Source: Lucinisca nassula | Lineage: Eukaryota; Mollusca; Bivalvia; Lucinida; Lucinidae | Assembly (NCBI GenBank): GCA_963580285.1 | Contig: OY757025.1 | Coordinates: forward strand, 121,989,223 to 122,053,222 | Length of the DNA: 64,000 nucleotides | Direction of reading: 5' to 3' | Shown here: positions 20,143 to 30,084 of the stretch, piece after piece | Layout: every line of letters begins with the position of its first letter | Position numbering within the stretch: the stretch's first letter is position 1 | Position numbers and translations under genes: made by a program | Notes under the pieces: generated by a model | Told to the model about the DNA's origin: nothing | What the model saw: only the letters and a program-made list of their open reading frames with translations | The model's database searches: none

Positions 20143-20495
20143 TCGACTGATGAAGATGTATGTTTACACTTTGAGAACGTCTTCAACATGTGAGCGCCGT
20201 AAAAGCGCAGTGCTAGCAGTGAGAGCGCCTTAAAAGCGCAGTGCACGCATTGTGAGCGCCGTAAAAGCGCAGAGGAAGGGTCGTGAGAGCGCATACAATC
20301 GCCATCAAGAACGCCGCAGGATCGCGATAGATCGCCATGTAAGCTCCGTAGCAACGTCTTGGTCCCTGTAGGGACGCCATGACAGGTCAATGTTCACAAA
20401 AATATCTCATATTTGATGCGATCTCGCGGCGTTCTGAAAAATTAAATAACGCCGTCCCATCGCAGTGAAAACACGGCATAGTGTGACAGGGGCTT

Positions 20496-20740
20496 AACTG
20501 TCTGCCGAAAAATAATACCCAACATGCACAGTGTTAAGGCATCAAACACTATTGGAGCAGACAACTTTTTCTGTTGTTTTTTTCTGATTTTAGAGAGAAA
20601 AGAAGACATGTCATTTAATACATGGGTACACTTTTTTTTGGACATTTCAGAGATCAACTTTAAACCTTAGTCTTTTATGTTTTTATACAGAGGATCCTAG
20701 TTTTAACCACAATATGTGTTCCAGTGACATTTAGGTGATG
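20496..20740. repeat. Duplicated segment, copy 2 part
   Basis: CAACATGCACAGTGTTAAGG, then GAGCAGACAACTTTTTCTG, then TACAGAGGATCCTAGTTTTA correspond to 16470-16680. Confidence 0.85.
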
Positions 20741-20912
20741 TAAAGAATTTGCTTGCCATTGTAAAGAAAAAGACTCCCAGATGGCCCTGTATCGCTCATC
20801 TGTGGACCAGAAAATCATTAGCGGTGTTTAGAAAACAAGAATTCTACAGGTGGCGGTGGCACACCTGCTGGGGCAGAAATCATAGGAGCCACAATCAGAA
20901 TGTGGTTATTAA

Positions 20913-21133
20913 CCCTTTTAGTACCAAGTGGAATCTTCCTCCTTATATATAGCTGGAGTCCATTCCAAAGATAAGGGGTGTCAGGTTCTGTTTTCTTCAA
21001 AATTTATTTTGAAAATGGCTTAACTTTTCACAAACAGTGTAGGCCGTGATCAGACACAGCGTTCTGCGGCGTCTGATCTGGGCCTGCACTGTTTACCCGG
21101 GTACCTGTTTTGGGGTTTTCGTTACAAAATGGG
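20913..21133. mobile_element. MITE family A, precise insertion relative to paralogue
   Basis: TTAA at 20909-20912 and 21134-21137. The ends CCCTTTTAGTACC and GTTACAAAATGGG are inverted. The paralogous sequence at 17131-17155 reads straight through one TTAA, so this is a filled site with a TTAA duplication. Confidence 0.92.
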
Positions 21134-21137
21134 TTAA

Positions 21138-21193
21138 CCCATTGCACGAGGGAATACCTGGCAAACAGTGCAGGCCCAGATCAGACGCCACAA
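21138..21193. mobile_element. MITE family H, truncated
   Basis: CCCATTGCACGAGGGAATAC to GATCAGACGCCAC matches 17145-17200, then breaks into family G sequence. Confidence 0.75.
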
Positions 21194-22010
21194 GCTCAAC
21201 TCATCTGGGTCAAAAAAAAACATACTGCTCATAAACATTTAACATACTAACAAACACAGCTTTTTCCATGCTCAGATCAAGAGCTAATATCTGTTCAGCT
21301 CATAAATCTTAAAATGCAAACAATTAAATGCTGTCATTTTAATATCTATGAGCAGGGTATTTTTCATGCTCAAGTTGAGTACATTATGACAACACACCCG
21401 TGTGACATTGTGCATTTTTTCTCATCTCCAAAATGGCTACTTTTCTAATTAAAATCCGTGATATTTTTCTTATTGAAACAGTAAACATAGGTTGTGGGTG
21501 CTCGTTAGAACCGCCTCATTGAGGCGGTTCTAACGAGTACCAACAACCTATGTCTTGGAGTAGAAATAAGGAAGATAATGTATACCCCCTGTAAACCCCC
21601 GTTTTCTCTATATAAAGTGGGGTTTAGGGGGGTCTTCGTTTCACGGACTTATCATAATGCAATTTTTTCAAGCTGATTTCAAATGAGCATAAGATTTATA
21701 CTGCTCAAAAATATTTAACATACTAGCAAATACAGCTTTTTTACAAACTCTGATCAACAAAAAATATTTGTCCTGCTCATAAATATGTTGGCATTTTAAT
21801 ATCTATGAGCAGGATAATTTTCATGATCAACTGAGTTAAGTACAACTTTTTCAAGCTCAACTCAATTGAATATAATATTTATACCGCTCATAAACATATT
21901 TATTTGTCCTGCTCATAGATATTATAATGCCAACAACTGTTGGCATTTTAATATCTATGAGCAGAATAAATTTACATGTAATTCTCAACTGAGCTGAATA
22001 TTCTAACATA
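21194..22010. mobile_element. Family G cluster, copy 2, interrupted by MITE D
   Basis: It matches 17925-18480 and is broken by the D element at 21382-21659. Confidence 0.75.
21382..21659. mobile_element. MITE family D nested in G
   Basis: CATTATGACAACACACCCGT to CACGGACTTATCATAATG, with a perfect central hairpin at 21490-21550. Confidence 0.85.
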
Positions 22011-22330
22011 TTAGGGCCTCACTTCATCCCTAAAATTTGATCAGAAAAAAAACACATTTTGCTACACTGAAGGACAATTTGATAGGATAAAAAAAGTCTT
22101 TTTCACCAAAAAAAAGTTTTTTCACTGAAAAAAAAAAAGTGCTGGAGAGCATCAGGAGTTTACAGACAGCCCAGCCTTGACGGTCTGAGCCATCTCGAGT
22201 TTCACAATCATTCGGTTGTTGAAAGAATATCATCGAAGTAACCCCTCAACTAAGCCAACACTCACTTTACAAACTCAAAACTATTGATATATAAAGCTAA
22301 AGATTTGGCAGTTCTAGCTCCAGCAAAACA
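22011..22330. repeat. Duplicated segment, copy 2 part
   Basis: Counterpart of 18481-18780. It includes GTGCTGGAGAGCATCAGGAG and lacks the SINE-U insertion. Confidence 0.9.
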
Positions 22331-22338
22331 CAATTATA

Positions 22339-22742
22339 CAGTGAAATCAAGACTACCTAAAATAAACACATATTAATTCTCCTTTAGAAAGAATATTTAA
22401 CCCTTATCCTGCTGTTCACGACAACCCCTATCTTTGCAAACAGTGTAGATCCAGATCAGATGGCTTCTGAAGAAGCCATCTGATCAGGATCTACACTGTT
22501 TGGCATTCAGTTTATGTATTTGTAGCAATAAATAACATCAAGTAATTTGATTGGTTGATAGACAGAAATGGGTGTGGCTTAAATGAATATTCAGCAAGAT
22601 AAGGGTTAACAGATTTCTGTGTTTTCTGCAGTCAGTGTCTTCTAGAAAGAGACCACTTTGGTACTGTTTAAAAATGGTCTTAAAAGACAACTTTTGAGCA
22701 GTCCCAAAGGTGGTCTTATAGGAATTTTACTGTATAAAGAAG
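22339..22742. mobile_element. MITE family K interrupted by MITE B
   Basis: TA-CAGTGAAATCAAG on the left and GGAATTTTACTG-TA on the right. CAGT ends and TA flanks suit a Tc1/mariner-type (pogo-like) derivative. B occupies 22401-22605. Confidence 0.75.
22401..22605. mobile_element. MITE family B, precise insertion relative to paralogue
   Basis: TTAA at 22397-22400 and 22606-22609. The ends CCCTTATCCTGCTG and AGCAAGATAAGGG are inverted. The paralogue at 19026-19045 reads ATATTTAACAGATTTC with one TTAA and no insert. Confidence 0.93.
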
Positions 22743-22804
22743 GAAAAAAAAATCCAGGGGTTTGCTCATTGGTATAAAACATAGAAAGTCAACTGGATAA
22801 CACA

Positions 22805-23222
22805 ACCCTGCAGAGGGCTCCATGATGCAGTGAAAAAGCTACTGCCCTTGTAAGTTTGGTTCTGGGCTTCTCCAAACTTTAGTTTATACCAATTTATTTT
22901 AGTTAGATTGTGATGAAAGCTTCAAGCTCATTTGAAATTCTAACACTCATTCAGGATGTTATCACGTACACACAAGAGGAGCAGTGACTTTTGCATCACT
23001 GCTACCCATTTACACCTGGGTGGAGTGGGGCAGTGTCACATTACATGTCTTGCCAAAGGACACACCTCGGCCGGATTCGAATCCACATCCTCTCAATCAC
23101 AGCCTCTCAATCATAAGTGGAATGGCTAACCAATGAGCTATCAAGGATTAATCTTATACAAACTGAGGTTCAGACTCCATATGACCTTAGTCATTGATGG
23201 GCTGTAAAACTCAAACACACAC
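22805..23222 (+). repeat. SINE-Q interrupted by SINE-R
   Basis: GGGCTTCTCCAAACTTTAG before about 22880 and CTGAGGTTCAGACTCCATAT after about 23160 are adjacent in SINE-Q. The intervening SINE-R is flanked by similar TTATAC motifs. Confidence 0.7.
22885..23145 (-). repeat. SINE-R nested in SINE-Q
   Basis: On the minus strand the head has TGATAGCTCATTGGTTAGCC and GGATTCGAATCC (B box), and the end is AAGCTTTCATCACAATC then TAACTAAAATAAATT. Confidence 0.8.
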
Positions 23223-23317
23223 GTGATTATGCACCATCATACATTTTTCATGGTCCAAAAACTGACATTTTCCAAATAAAAAATTGTGATACAGAGAAAT
23301 TCCATTATCAATTTTAA

Positions 23318-23522
23318 CCCTTATCTTGCTGAATATTCATCTAGGCCACACCCATTTCTGTCTATTAACCAATCAAAATACTTGATGTAATTTATTGCTA
23401 CAAATTCATAAACTGAATACCAAACAGTGTAGATCCTGATCAGATGGCTTCTTCAGAAGCCATCTGATCTGGATCTACACTGTTTCCAAAGATAGGGGTT
23501 GTGGCGAACAGCAAGATAAGAG
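23318..23522. mobile_element. MITE family B
   Basis: TTAA at 23314-23317 and 23523-23526. The core palindrome GATGGCTTCTTCAGAAGCCATC is intact. Confidence 0.88.
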
Positions 23523-23525
23523 TTA

Positions 23526-23653
23526 AAGGTTTCAGTTATTCTTTCTTTGTTTTCTACACTCAGGGTCCTCTAGCAAGAGACCACCTTTGGAAAAAGTTCA
23601 AAAGTGGTCTTGAACCATTCCAAAGGAGGTCTTAATATTGGAATTTTAATGTA
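23526..23653. mobile_element. MITE family K, partial
   Basis: TTCTTTCTTTGTTTTCTACA to GGTCTTAATATTGGAATTTT. The central palindrome is shortened. Confidence 0.65.
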
Positions 23654-23744
23654 CTTTTATTATATCTGCTTCAAAGATAAAAATCTGATACAGAGTATTC
23701 ATTAGAACCACCTCAATGAAGTGGTTCTGTTCTAACGAGCACCT

Positions 23745-23972
23745 TTAAATCATTGTATGCTAGTGGACTCTTCCATTGCTATATGTTGGACAAGTCCATT
23801 TGTTAAATAAGGAGTTAGTAGGCCTATTGTTTTCTTTTTTATCCTATTTTTGACAGAAAATTCTGTTAGCAAATAGTGCAAGCCCTAATCAGACACCACA
23901 TTCTGCGGTGTCTGATCTGGGCCTGCACTGTTTGCCAAGGTACCCCTTTAGGGGTTTCCCACATACAATGGG
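23745..23972. mobile_element. MITE family H inserted in a D fragment
   Basis: It lies directly after a D-type hairpin remnant (ACCACCTCAATGAAGTGGT, about 23707). The ends ATCATTGTATGC and ACATACAATGGG are inverted, with the core at 23869-23936. Confidence 0.75.
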
Positions 23973-23974
23973 TC

Positions 23975-24355
23975 AACCTATGCAAGATAGCATTATATTG
24001 TACAGTTACAGTATCTTTCAGTCTAAATCCATAGGAAGTACTAGTGTCCCAATGTTTGACCACTAGGTCCGCCACTAAGCATATCAAAAGAAAACCTCAA
24101 GCCACCCAGTGTGACCAACACCCTCACTGACTGATTAAAGGTACTTTCTGTCCTCAGAGACTAAAAACCAATGCCTCTTGCCTTGTTAGCTAAAACCCAG
24201 TCTATAATTTCACTGTTTACATAACCTGATCAATGTCTACACAGCTTCGATAACCCAGAAAACAGGTTTTCTCAAGTCTACTATAAATACCAGCAATGGC
24301 CTGACCATCAGTGAACTCTGACCTTCTTTGGTAAAATGATTTTGTTTTGTCTCTA
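23975..24355. other. Unassigned DNA
   Basis: I see no repeat family or convincing reading frame. Confidence 0.35.
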
Positions 24356-24357
24356 AA

Positions 24358-24643
24358 CATTACGATAACACACCGTTGGGTGTGTGTATTGGTGCATTTT
24401 TCCACATCTTCAAAATGGCCATTTTTCTTATGAAAATCCACGATATTTTTCTTATAAATACTGTAAACATAGGTTGTGGCTGCTCGTTAGAACCGCCTCA
24501 TTGAGGCGGTTCTAACGAGTACCCACAACCTTTGTCTTGGAGCAAGAATAAGCAAAATAATGTATAACCCCATAAACCCCAGTTTTCTCTATATAAAGTG
24601 GGGTATAGGGGGGTCTTCATTTCACGGACTTGTTCACGTGATG
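24358..24643. mobile_element. MITE family D (second sub-group)
   Basis: CATTACGATAACACACCGTT to TCACGGACTTGTTCACGTGATG (last block shortened: GACTTGTTCACGTGATG). The central hairpin is perfect. Confidence 0.88.
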
Positions 24644-24699
24644 TGACTTGTTTCTTCTGCTGAAAAATTGTGACAAATTTCTTTTTTTCGATAAAACAT

Positions 24700-25028
24700 A
24701 TTTGGGGGTACTAGTTTGTTAATCTGAGATGGGCAAAACCTGACCTTTTCGTTCCAGAATCTGGCATCTCACATGTGTGTCAGTGTGTGCATGCATGTGT
24801 GAGTTTAACATCCCACCAATAGCTAAGGTCATATGGAGACAGAACCTCAGTTAGACTGATCTGAAACAATTGAGAAGCTGGGATCAAATCCAGGATCCTT
24901 GCTTTATGAAACGAGTTAACAACTACACTACAGAGGCTTTTGGGCATCTCACAGGTCACCAGAGCGAGGCTGAAACCCATAGCAGTGGGAGACCTAATGC
25001 TGTTAGTCAGCACTTTTACCTACTTGGA
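24700..25028 (-). repeat. SINE-U interrupted by SINE-Q
   Basis: AATCTGAGATGGGCAAAACC, CCTGACC and TGGCATCTCAC precede the break. CACCAGAGCGAGGCTGAAAC and CTTGGACATTGAGGCC follow it. Confidence 0.75.
24780..24938 (-). repeat. SINE-Q nested in SINE-U
   Basis: On the minus strand: AGCCTCTGTAGTGTAGTTG to a GTTAAACTCACACATGC tail. GGCATCTCACA on both sides is the target duplication. Confidence 0.8.
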
Positions 25029-25029
25029 C

Positions 25030-25480
25030 ATTGAGGCCAAGCTGAGCATAAAATTTGCACAGCTTATAAATTTAAAACTACAAACAAATTTTTTTTAAAG
25101 CTCATATATCTCATCAGGGAATTATATTTTGTCCTGCTCATAAATTTCAACCCTTATCTTGCTGTTCATGACAACCCCTATCTTTGCAAACAGTGTAGCT
25201 CCAGATCAGCCATCTGATCAGGAACTACACTGTTTGACATTCAGTTTATGAATTTGTAGCAATAAATTACAACAAGTAATCTGATTGCTTCAAAGTCAGA
25301 GATGGGTGTGGCTAAAATGAATATTCAGCAAAATAAGGGTTAAAATGCCAACACCTGACCTTTTTGTTGCAAAACCTGATAGTCAGCAGGGTATGATATT
25401 TTGTCCTGCTCATAAATTTTAAAATGCCAACAACTGTTGACATTTTAAAATTTATGAGCAGGACAAAGTCCATGCTAAAG
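25030..25480. mobile_element. Family G cluster interrupted by MITE B
   Basis: TGTCCTGCTCATAAATTTTA hairpins. A B element sits at 25151-25339 within a TTTTAAAATG context. Confidence 0.7.
25151..25339. mobile_element. MITE family B nested in G
   Basis: CCCTTATCTTGCTG to CAGCAAAATAAGGG. The left flank TCAA (mutated) and right TTAA at 25340 mark the target. Confidence 0.82.
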
Positions 25481-25649
25481 TGAGTTGAACATGACAGTTA
25501 GGCATGAATATTTCTTTCTGATCTATGTCTTGACTTGTCTGAGAACCCTGAAAACATGTTTTCTTTTACCATTGATCCATTAAAGCTGCCCTCTCAGGCA
25601 GGTTACTTGTTATCCTGTTCCTCAATCTAACAAAAACCATACTCTATTC

Positions 25650-25950
25650 ACAGCCCCCGCCAATCAGGGCTTGAAGAAATATATGGGCTGCATGATGCTT
25701 CCACGCAGAGCTGAAACTGACCCGCACACAAGTACTGGTAAACCCCTTAGAGGATTTAAGACTTCCAAGGCAAAGCGGTGTGAGTTGGTCCGTCCATGCT
25801 TATAAACCCTATTGGTTTCATTGGGGGACAGGGCTTGAGATGTCACTTCATCTCACTGTCGGGTAAAAGTCCCACAGAATTGGAAGCACCGTCTCCAAAA
25901 TGATCTGTACAGTGTTGACGGGGACGTTAAACCTCAAATCAAACAAATCA
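25650..25950 (+). repeat. SINE-1, full length
   Basis: CCCCCGCCAATCAGGGCTTG to GACGTTAAACCTCAAATC then AAACAAATC. Confidence 0.88.
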
Positions 25951-26014
25951 AACAAACATATATATCTTTTTTTTCTTCTTCTCCTTTGTCATATAATTTT
26001 TTACATTTGTAATG

Positions 26015-26232
26015 TTTGTTTACATTGGAGTTTAACAGCCCAGTCAACACCGCTTAGAAAGAAAAGACTTGAAGCCTGCCTAGGCAAAGTGGTGTGAGTC
26101 GGACCAGCCAATGCATACAAGCTTTTTCTGTTTCATTAGGCGACAGGGCTTGAGATGTCATTCATCTCAGTATCGGGTGAAAGTCCCACAATATTGGAAG
26201 CAACTTCTTCAAAATGACCTAACGTCATGTGA
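26015..26232 (+). repeat. SINE-1, rearranged
   Basis: A minus-strand tail fragment (GGAGTTTAACAGCCCAGTCA) is joined to the plus-strand body from GCCTGCCTAGGCAAAGTGG to CTTCAAAATGACC. Confidence 0.65.
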
Positions 26233-26276
26233 TGTGACCAAAGTATGACGTGTGAGCTGCACAATTATGATAATTA

Positions 26277-26440
26277 ATTAACCTAATATCCCACCGATCA
26301 TGACAAACCCTGCCTTTGCAAACAGTGTAGATCCAGATCAGATAGCTTCTGAAGAAGCCATCATCAGATGACCTCTGAAGAAGCCATCTGATCAGGATCT
26401 TCCCTGTTTGTCCTAATCAGTTTGCAAATTTGGATGAATA
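26277..26440. mobile_element. MITE family B, degenerate
   Basis: TTAACCTAATATCCC start. The core arms are duplicated (GCTTCTGAAGAAGCCATC and CTCTGAAGAAGCCATC). The right end is not clear. Confidence 0.6.
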
Positions 26441-27245
26441 CATTATATTTAATTGGTTAGCTAATATAGTTAGACAAGAAAAACGCCAAATGGCATTATG
26501 GACGGGTTTTTCAGTAGGAGTTTCAAAAAAAGGCCAATTTCCCACAAAAATTTTGCTCCTTGGTGGAAATAATGGATTGCATATGAAAATGAACCCCCAA
26601 TTAAACAACAATCCTAATATGAAAGCAATCCAGTGGATAATAAAGGTAATACATAACTTTGAAAAAGGGTTAACCAAAAGGTAAACCAGGATGGGGATGC
26701 CCAGCTGCCCGCCCGCATGGACATCGCTATTCTAAAGGATGGAATTTTTCCTTGAAAAACCTGTCCAAAAAGGGTTCGACTCAATAATTTATTCAGCAGA
26801 ATATGTTAGCCAGGTAAAAATAGAAGAAAACGGGCCAGGCTAAAATTTATATTGTCAAGTTGTCAAAACACCAGAAAGAAAATACATTTAAAAAAAAAAA
26901 AAAGAGAGATGTCAGATTGCGCCAGAGGTATTGGACAGGTTAGCCTGGTTTAACCCTTCCCAGTCCGTTGGTTAGACTGTGACACAGAAATCATTACGAA
27001 GTAACCTCTCGGCTAAGCTGACTCATAGTAAACAAGTATTGAATTTACTGTATATAAACCTACTGTGTGCAAGTTTTCTGTCCAAGGGAAATAAGCCTGT
27101 TCTAATGGATTGATTGTTACATGCTACTTCTCTCCCATGTAAAAAAAAACAACAAGAGGGTCAAGATAGCCCTGTATTGCTCACCTGTGGACCAGAAAAT
27201 GATAAAAAAAATAGAAACTGTGAAGAAAGCCAAGCAAGATATGTT
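26440..27245. other. Unassigned DNA
   Basis: Opposed small open frames (84 and 86 codons near 26417-26684) show no motif. A segment at 27160-27205 repeats the GCTCACCTGTGGACCAG motif seen at 17035. Confidence 0.35.
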
Positions 27246-27251
27246 TGTTAA

Positions 27252-27439
27252 CCCTTCTCTTGCTGAATATTCATTTTAGCCACACCCATTTCTGACTTTG
27301 AACCAATCAGATTACTTGATGTAATTTATTCCTACAAATTCATATATTGAATGTTTAACTGTAGATCCTGATCAGATGGCTTCTTCTGGATCTACTCTGT
27401 TTGCAAAGATAGGGGTTGTCATGAACAACAAGATAAGGG
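27252..27439. mobile_element. MITE family B
   Basis: TTAA at 27248-27251 and 27440-27443. The ends CCCTTCTCTTGCTG and ACAAGATAAGGG are inverted. The core is partly deleted. Confidence 0.85.
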
Positions 27440-27449
27440 TTAACATGAT

Positions 27450-28420
27450 TGATATAAATATCTTCTAAGATTCAAGGTTGTCAATTAATGTAGTTGTTCA
27501 TCAGCTGAACCAGGCCTGGGATGGGGTCATTTTTGGCCCCAAGGCTATAATTTCAAAATCTTTGAAGAGGCCCACTAGATGAAGCTACATACCAAATACC
27601 TGGGCCAAGAAGATTTTTTAAAGGTTTTCCCTATAGAAGTCTATGTAAAATATGTGGGTTCAAGGGCTGGGCCATTTTTGGCCAAAAGGCTATACTCTGA
27701 TCGACCTTGCTTTTTGTTTGTTTGATTTTAGGTTTAACGTCCCCGTCAACACTGTAAAGATCATTTTGGAGATGTTGCTTCCAATTTTGTGGGATTTTTA
27801 CCCAACATTGAGATGAAATGTTGGTTTCAGCTCTGTGTCGAAGCATCATGCAGCCCATCTATTTTTTCAAGGCTTGATGGGCGGGGGCCTTGAACAATCT
27901 TGGTAGAGGTCAACTTGAGGTCATGGCAGGGGTATGGCTGAATGAAACTGGACCTGTTTAAAATATGAAACAAATCCATCATATGATTTTGAAAATATGA
28001 GCCATAAGAACTTTAACACCAAAAATTTCTAAGTCTGTGACCTTGTCCTTAAGGTCAGGGGCAGGATATGGCTAAATAAATCTTTTGACAAGTAACTATC
28101 ATCAAAGCAAATATGAAGCAAATCCATTAAATAATATGTACACATGTACGGAAAACCAAAAATCTATATGCCCCCGGCATCTTGCAGATGGTGGGGGCAT
28201 GAAAAAACTCAGTTTTTACTTTTTCCTATACAAAAGCCTATGCAACTAAATTTGACCTTGTCCTAAAATTGGTCAAGGTCATTCAGGGGTCATCATTTGA
28301 ACAAACTATGATTGGCTCAAGTCCCTAATGCTACTTACTGGTACAAAGTTTTATGACAATTCTCCCACTGGTTCTGGAGAATATTTTTGAAGGGTTTGCC
28401 CGACGGAAGTAAGAGCAAGG
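27450..28420. repeat. Diverged dispersed repeat (GGTCAAGGTCA type) with SINE-1 insertion
   Basis: Motifs such as GGCCATTTTTGGCC, ACCTTGTCCTTAAGGTCA and a CTATATGCCCCCGG hairpin (28168) recall the satellite-like element at 12428-14609. No coding signal. Confidence 0.5.
27706..27893 (-). repeat. SINE-1 with internal deletion
   Basis: The tail half ends at GAGATGAAATG and is fused to GTTGGTTTCAGCTCTGTGTC, removing the middle ~110 bp. Confidence 0.8.
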
Positions 28421-28800
28421 ATTGCGGACCCGTAAAATCAATTTAAGCCCCCCACCAGTGAAATTCTTTTCACTGAGGGGGTTCCAAGGCGGTCCTTTTG
28501 TCGCGGTTTATTTTTGTTATGTTTTGTCTTTGAGTGTGTGTATAGCTTGTATCTTTTTTGTTTTGGATAGCCAATTGGCCATTTTGTGGGAAAGTATCTG
28601 TCCTTTTGGCTTTCCGCTATTGATGTTTCCATTAGGGTCTAGTTATTTCATGTTTGTGTTTCTTTCCCTTTGGTGTCTCTGATGGGAGCTGTGGGTTAAT
28701 TGTAGCAATTCCTGATCATTGCCATCATTTCTAATTTTTTTGCCTTCTTTGGGCATGACAGCCATATTGGTCATGTGACCAAACTCCTTATTATTTTTTT
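28421..28800. other. Unassigned T-rich DNA
   Basis: An 86-codon hydrophobic open frame (28422-28682) has T-rich composition and no recognisable domain. I do not call it a gene. Confidence 0.35.
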
Positions 28801-28835
28801 CTTTCTTCATTTCCTTGTTCCTAAAAGCTTTCAGA

Positions 28836-28995
28836 AGCCTCCGTGGTGTAGTGGTTATGCTACTCGCCTTGTAAACCAGGGGTTGCAGGATCGATCCTGG
28901 GCTTCTCCAGACTTTCGGATGAGTCTTTAAACCGAGGTCCCTTCTCCGTATGACCTAAGCTGTTGGTGAGATGTAAAACTCAAACACTCACTCAC
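28836..28995 (+). repeat. SINE-Q, complete, with 17-bp target duplication
   Basis: Reference copy. The tRNA-like head AGCCTCCGTGGTGTAGTGG (A box) is followed by a B box GGATCGATCC at about 28889. The body TCTCCAGACTTTCGGATGAG is followed by TCTTTAAACCGAGGTCCC, and the end is GTAAAACTCAAACACTCACTC (shortened: AAACTCAAACACTCACTC). TCCTAAAAGCTTTCAGA at 28819-28835 and 28996-29012 is the target duplication. Confidence 0.93.
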
Positions 28996-29012
28996 TCCTA
29001 AAAGCTTTCAGA

Positions 29013-29343
29013 CAACGGATGGAGGATAGAGGACAGACCATGGTTATACCAAATCTAAAGACTCAAGTGAGCTAATTATATTATCAATATATATCCATGA
29101 ATAATATTGCAAAACCCTGTGGGGTTTGAGCAGGCGACCACTCAATCATCAGTAAGATGCCTCTATCCGACTGAACCATGGGGTGCCAAAAATGGCCCCA
29201 CAAGAAGCCTAGTCAAAACCAGACTTGACTGCTTTTTAACAGTTCTTATCAAAGCTATACATGTATATCATACTTTATTTCAGCCTTACTTTGCGCTGAA
29301 GTCCCTTCCCACAATACCCATAGGACACTGGAATCTTGCATCC
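29013..29343. other. Unassigned DNA
   Basis: It includes CAGGCGACCACTCAATCATC...CTATCCGACTGAACCATGGG, which may be a minus-strand tRNA-like SINE head; I could not define its limits. Confidence 0.3.
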
Positions 29344-29347
29344 TTAA

Positions 29348-29569
29348 CCCATTGTATGCGGGAAATGCCTAAAGGGGTACCTTGGCAAACAGTGCAGGCC
29401 CAGATCAGACGCCGCAGAACCCGGCGTCTGATCAGGGCCTGCACTATTTGCAAACAGAATTTTCCGTCAAAAAAAAGAATAAAAACAAAAAATAGGCCAA
29501 CCACCCCTTATAAGACAAATGGACTTGTCGAACATATAGCAATGGAAGAGTTCACTAGTATACAATGGG
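29348..29569. mobile_element. MITE family H, complete
   Basis: TTAA at 29344-29347 and 29570-29573. The ends CCCATTGTATGC and GTATACAATGGG are inverted. The core palindrome is at 29384-29452. Confidence 0.9.
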
Positions 29570-29705
29570 TTAAAGTGTCCTGGCCAAGTAAATCTTGGCC
29601 TATGGCAACAGCTTTTCCCAATAACCTCAGTCCCCCTACTTTCAACCACTGTTTACTGTAATTGATTGATTCTGTCTGAATGTCTCAAATATGGCACTGT
29701 TAATA

Positions 29706-30076
29706 ACCCTTACCCCACTAAACATGACAACCCCTACCTTTGCAAACAGCGTAGATCTAGATCAGATAGCTTCTGAAGCTGCGAGTCGGTCCATCTATGC
29801 TTATAAACACTGTTGGTTTCATTGGGCGACAGGGCTTGAGATGTCATTTCATCTCAATGTCGGGTAAAAGTCCCATAAAATTGGAAGCAACTCTCCAAAA
29901 TGACCTTTACAGTGCTGATGGGGACGTTAAACCTCAAATCAAACAAACAAACTGATCAAGATCTACATTGTTTGACATTTAGTTTTATTTGAATGAATGC
30001 ATTATATCCAATAATGTGATTGGTTAACAGTCATATATGGGTGAGCCTAACCTAATTTATTCAGCAGGATATGGGG
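29706..30076. mobile_element. MITE family B interrupted by SINE-1
   Basis: The left half CCCTTACCCCACTAAACATG reaches GATAGCTTCTGAAG. The right half resumes TGATCAAGATCTACATTG and ends CAGCAGGATATGGGGTTAA. Confidence 0.75.
29782..29953 (+). repeat. SINE-1 (5'-truncated) nested in MITE B
   Basis: Starts in GCGAGTCGGTCCATC and ends GGGACGTTAAACCTCAAATC then AAACAAACAAA. Confidence 0.85.
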
Positions 30077-30084
30077 TTAAAGTT

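Larger units (their letters stand above)
19103..20495. mobile_element. GC-rich inverted-repeat element, ~1.4 kb
   Basis: CCCCTGTCACAC (19108-19119) mirrors GTGTGACAGGGG (20481-20492), with TAAAA- and -CTTAA outside. The interior is unusually CpG-rich, with GAGCGCCGTAAAAGCGCAG repeats (20190-20270), GGTTGCCGTAA repeats (19319-19350) and a palindrome around AACGCCGTCGCTCGGCGTTC. No transposase frame. Two SINE-1 copies in opposite orientation are nested inside. Confidence 0.7.

Noticed and set aside
28422..28682. 86-codon hydrophobic frame as a membrane protein
   Set aside because: T-rich composition explains the Phe/Leu/Val content; no signal of selection, and an opposing frame overlaps it.
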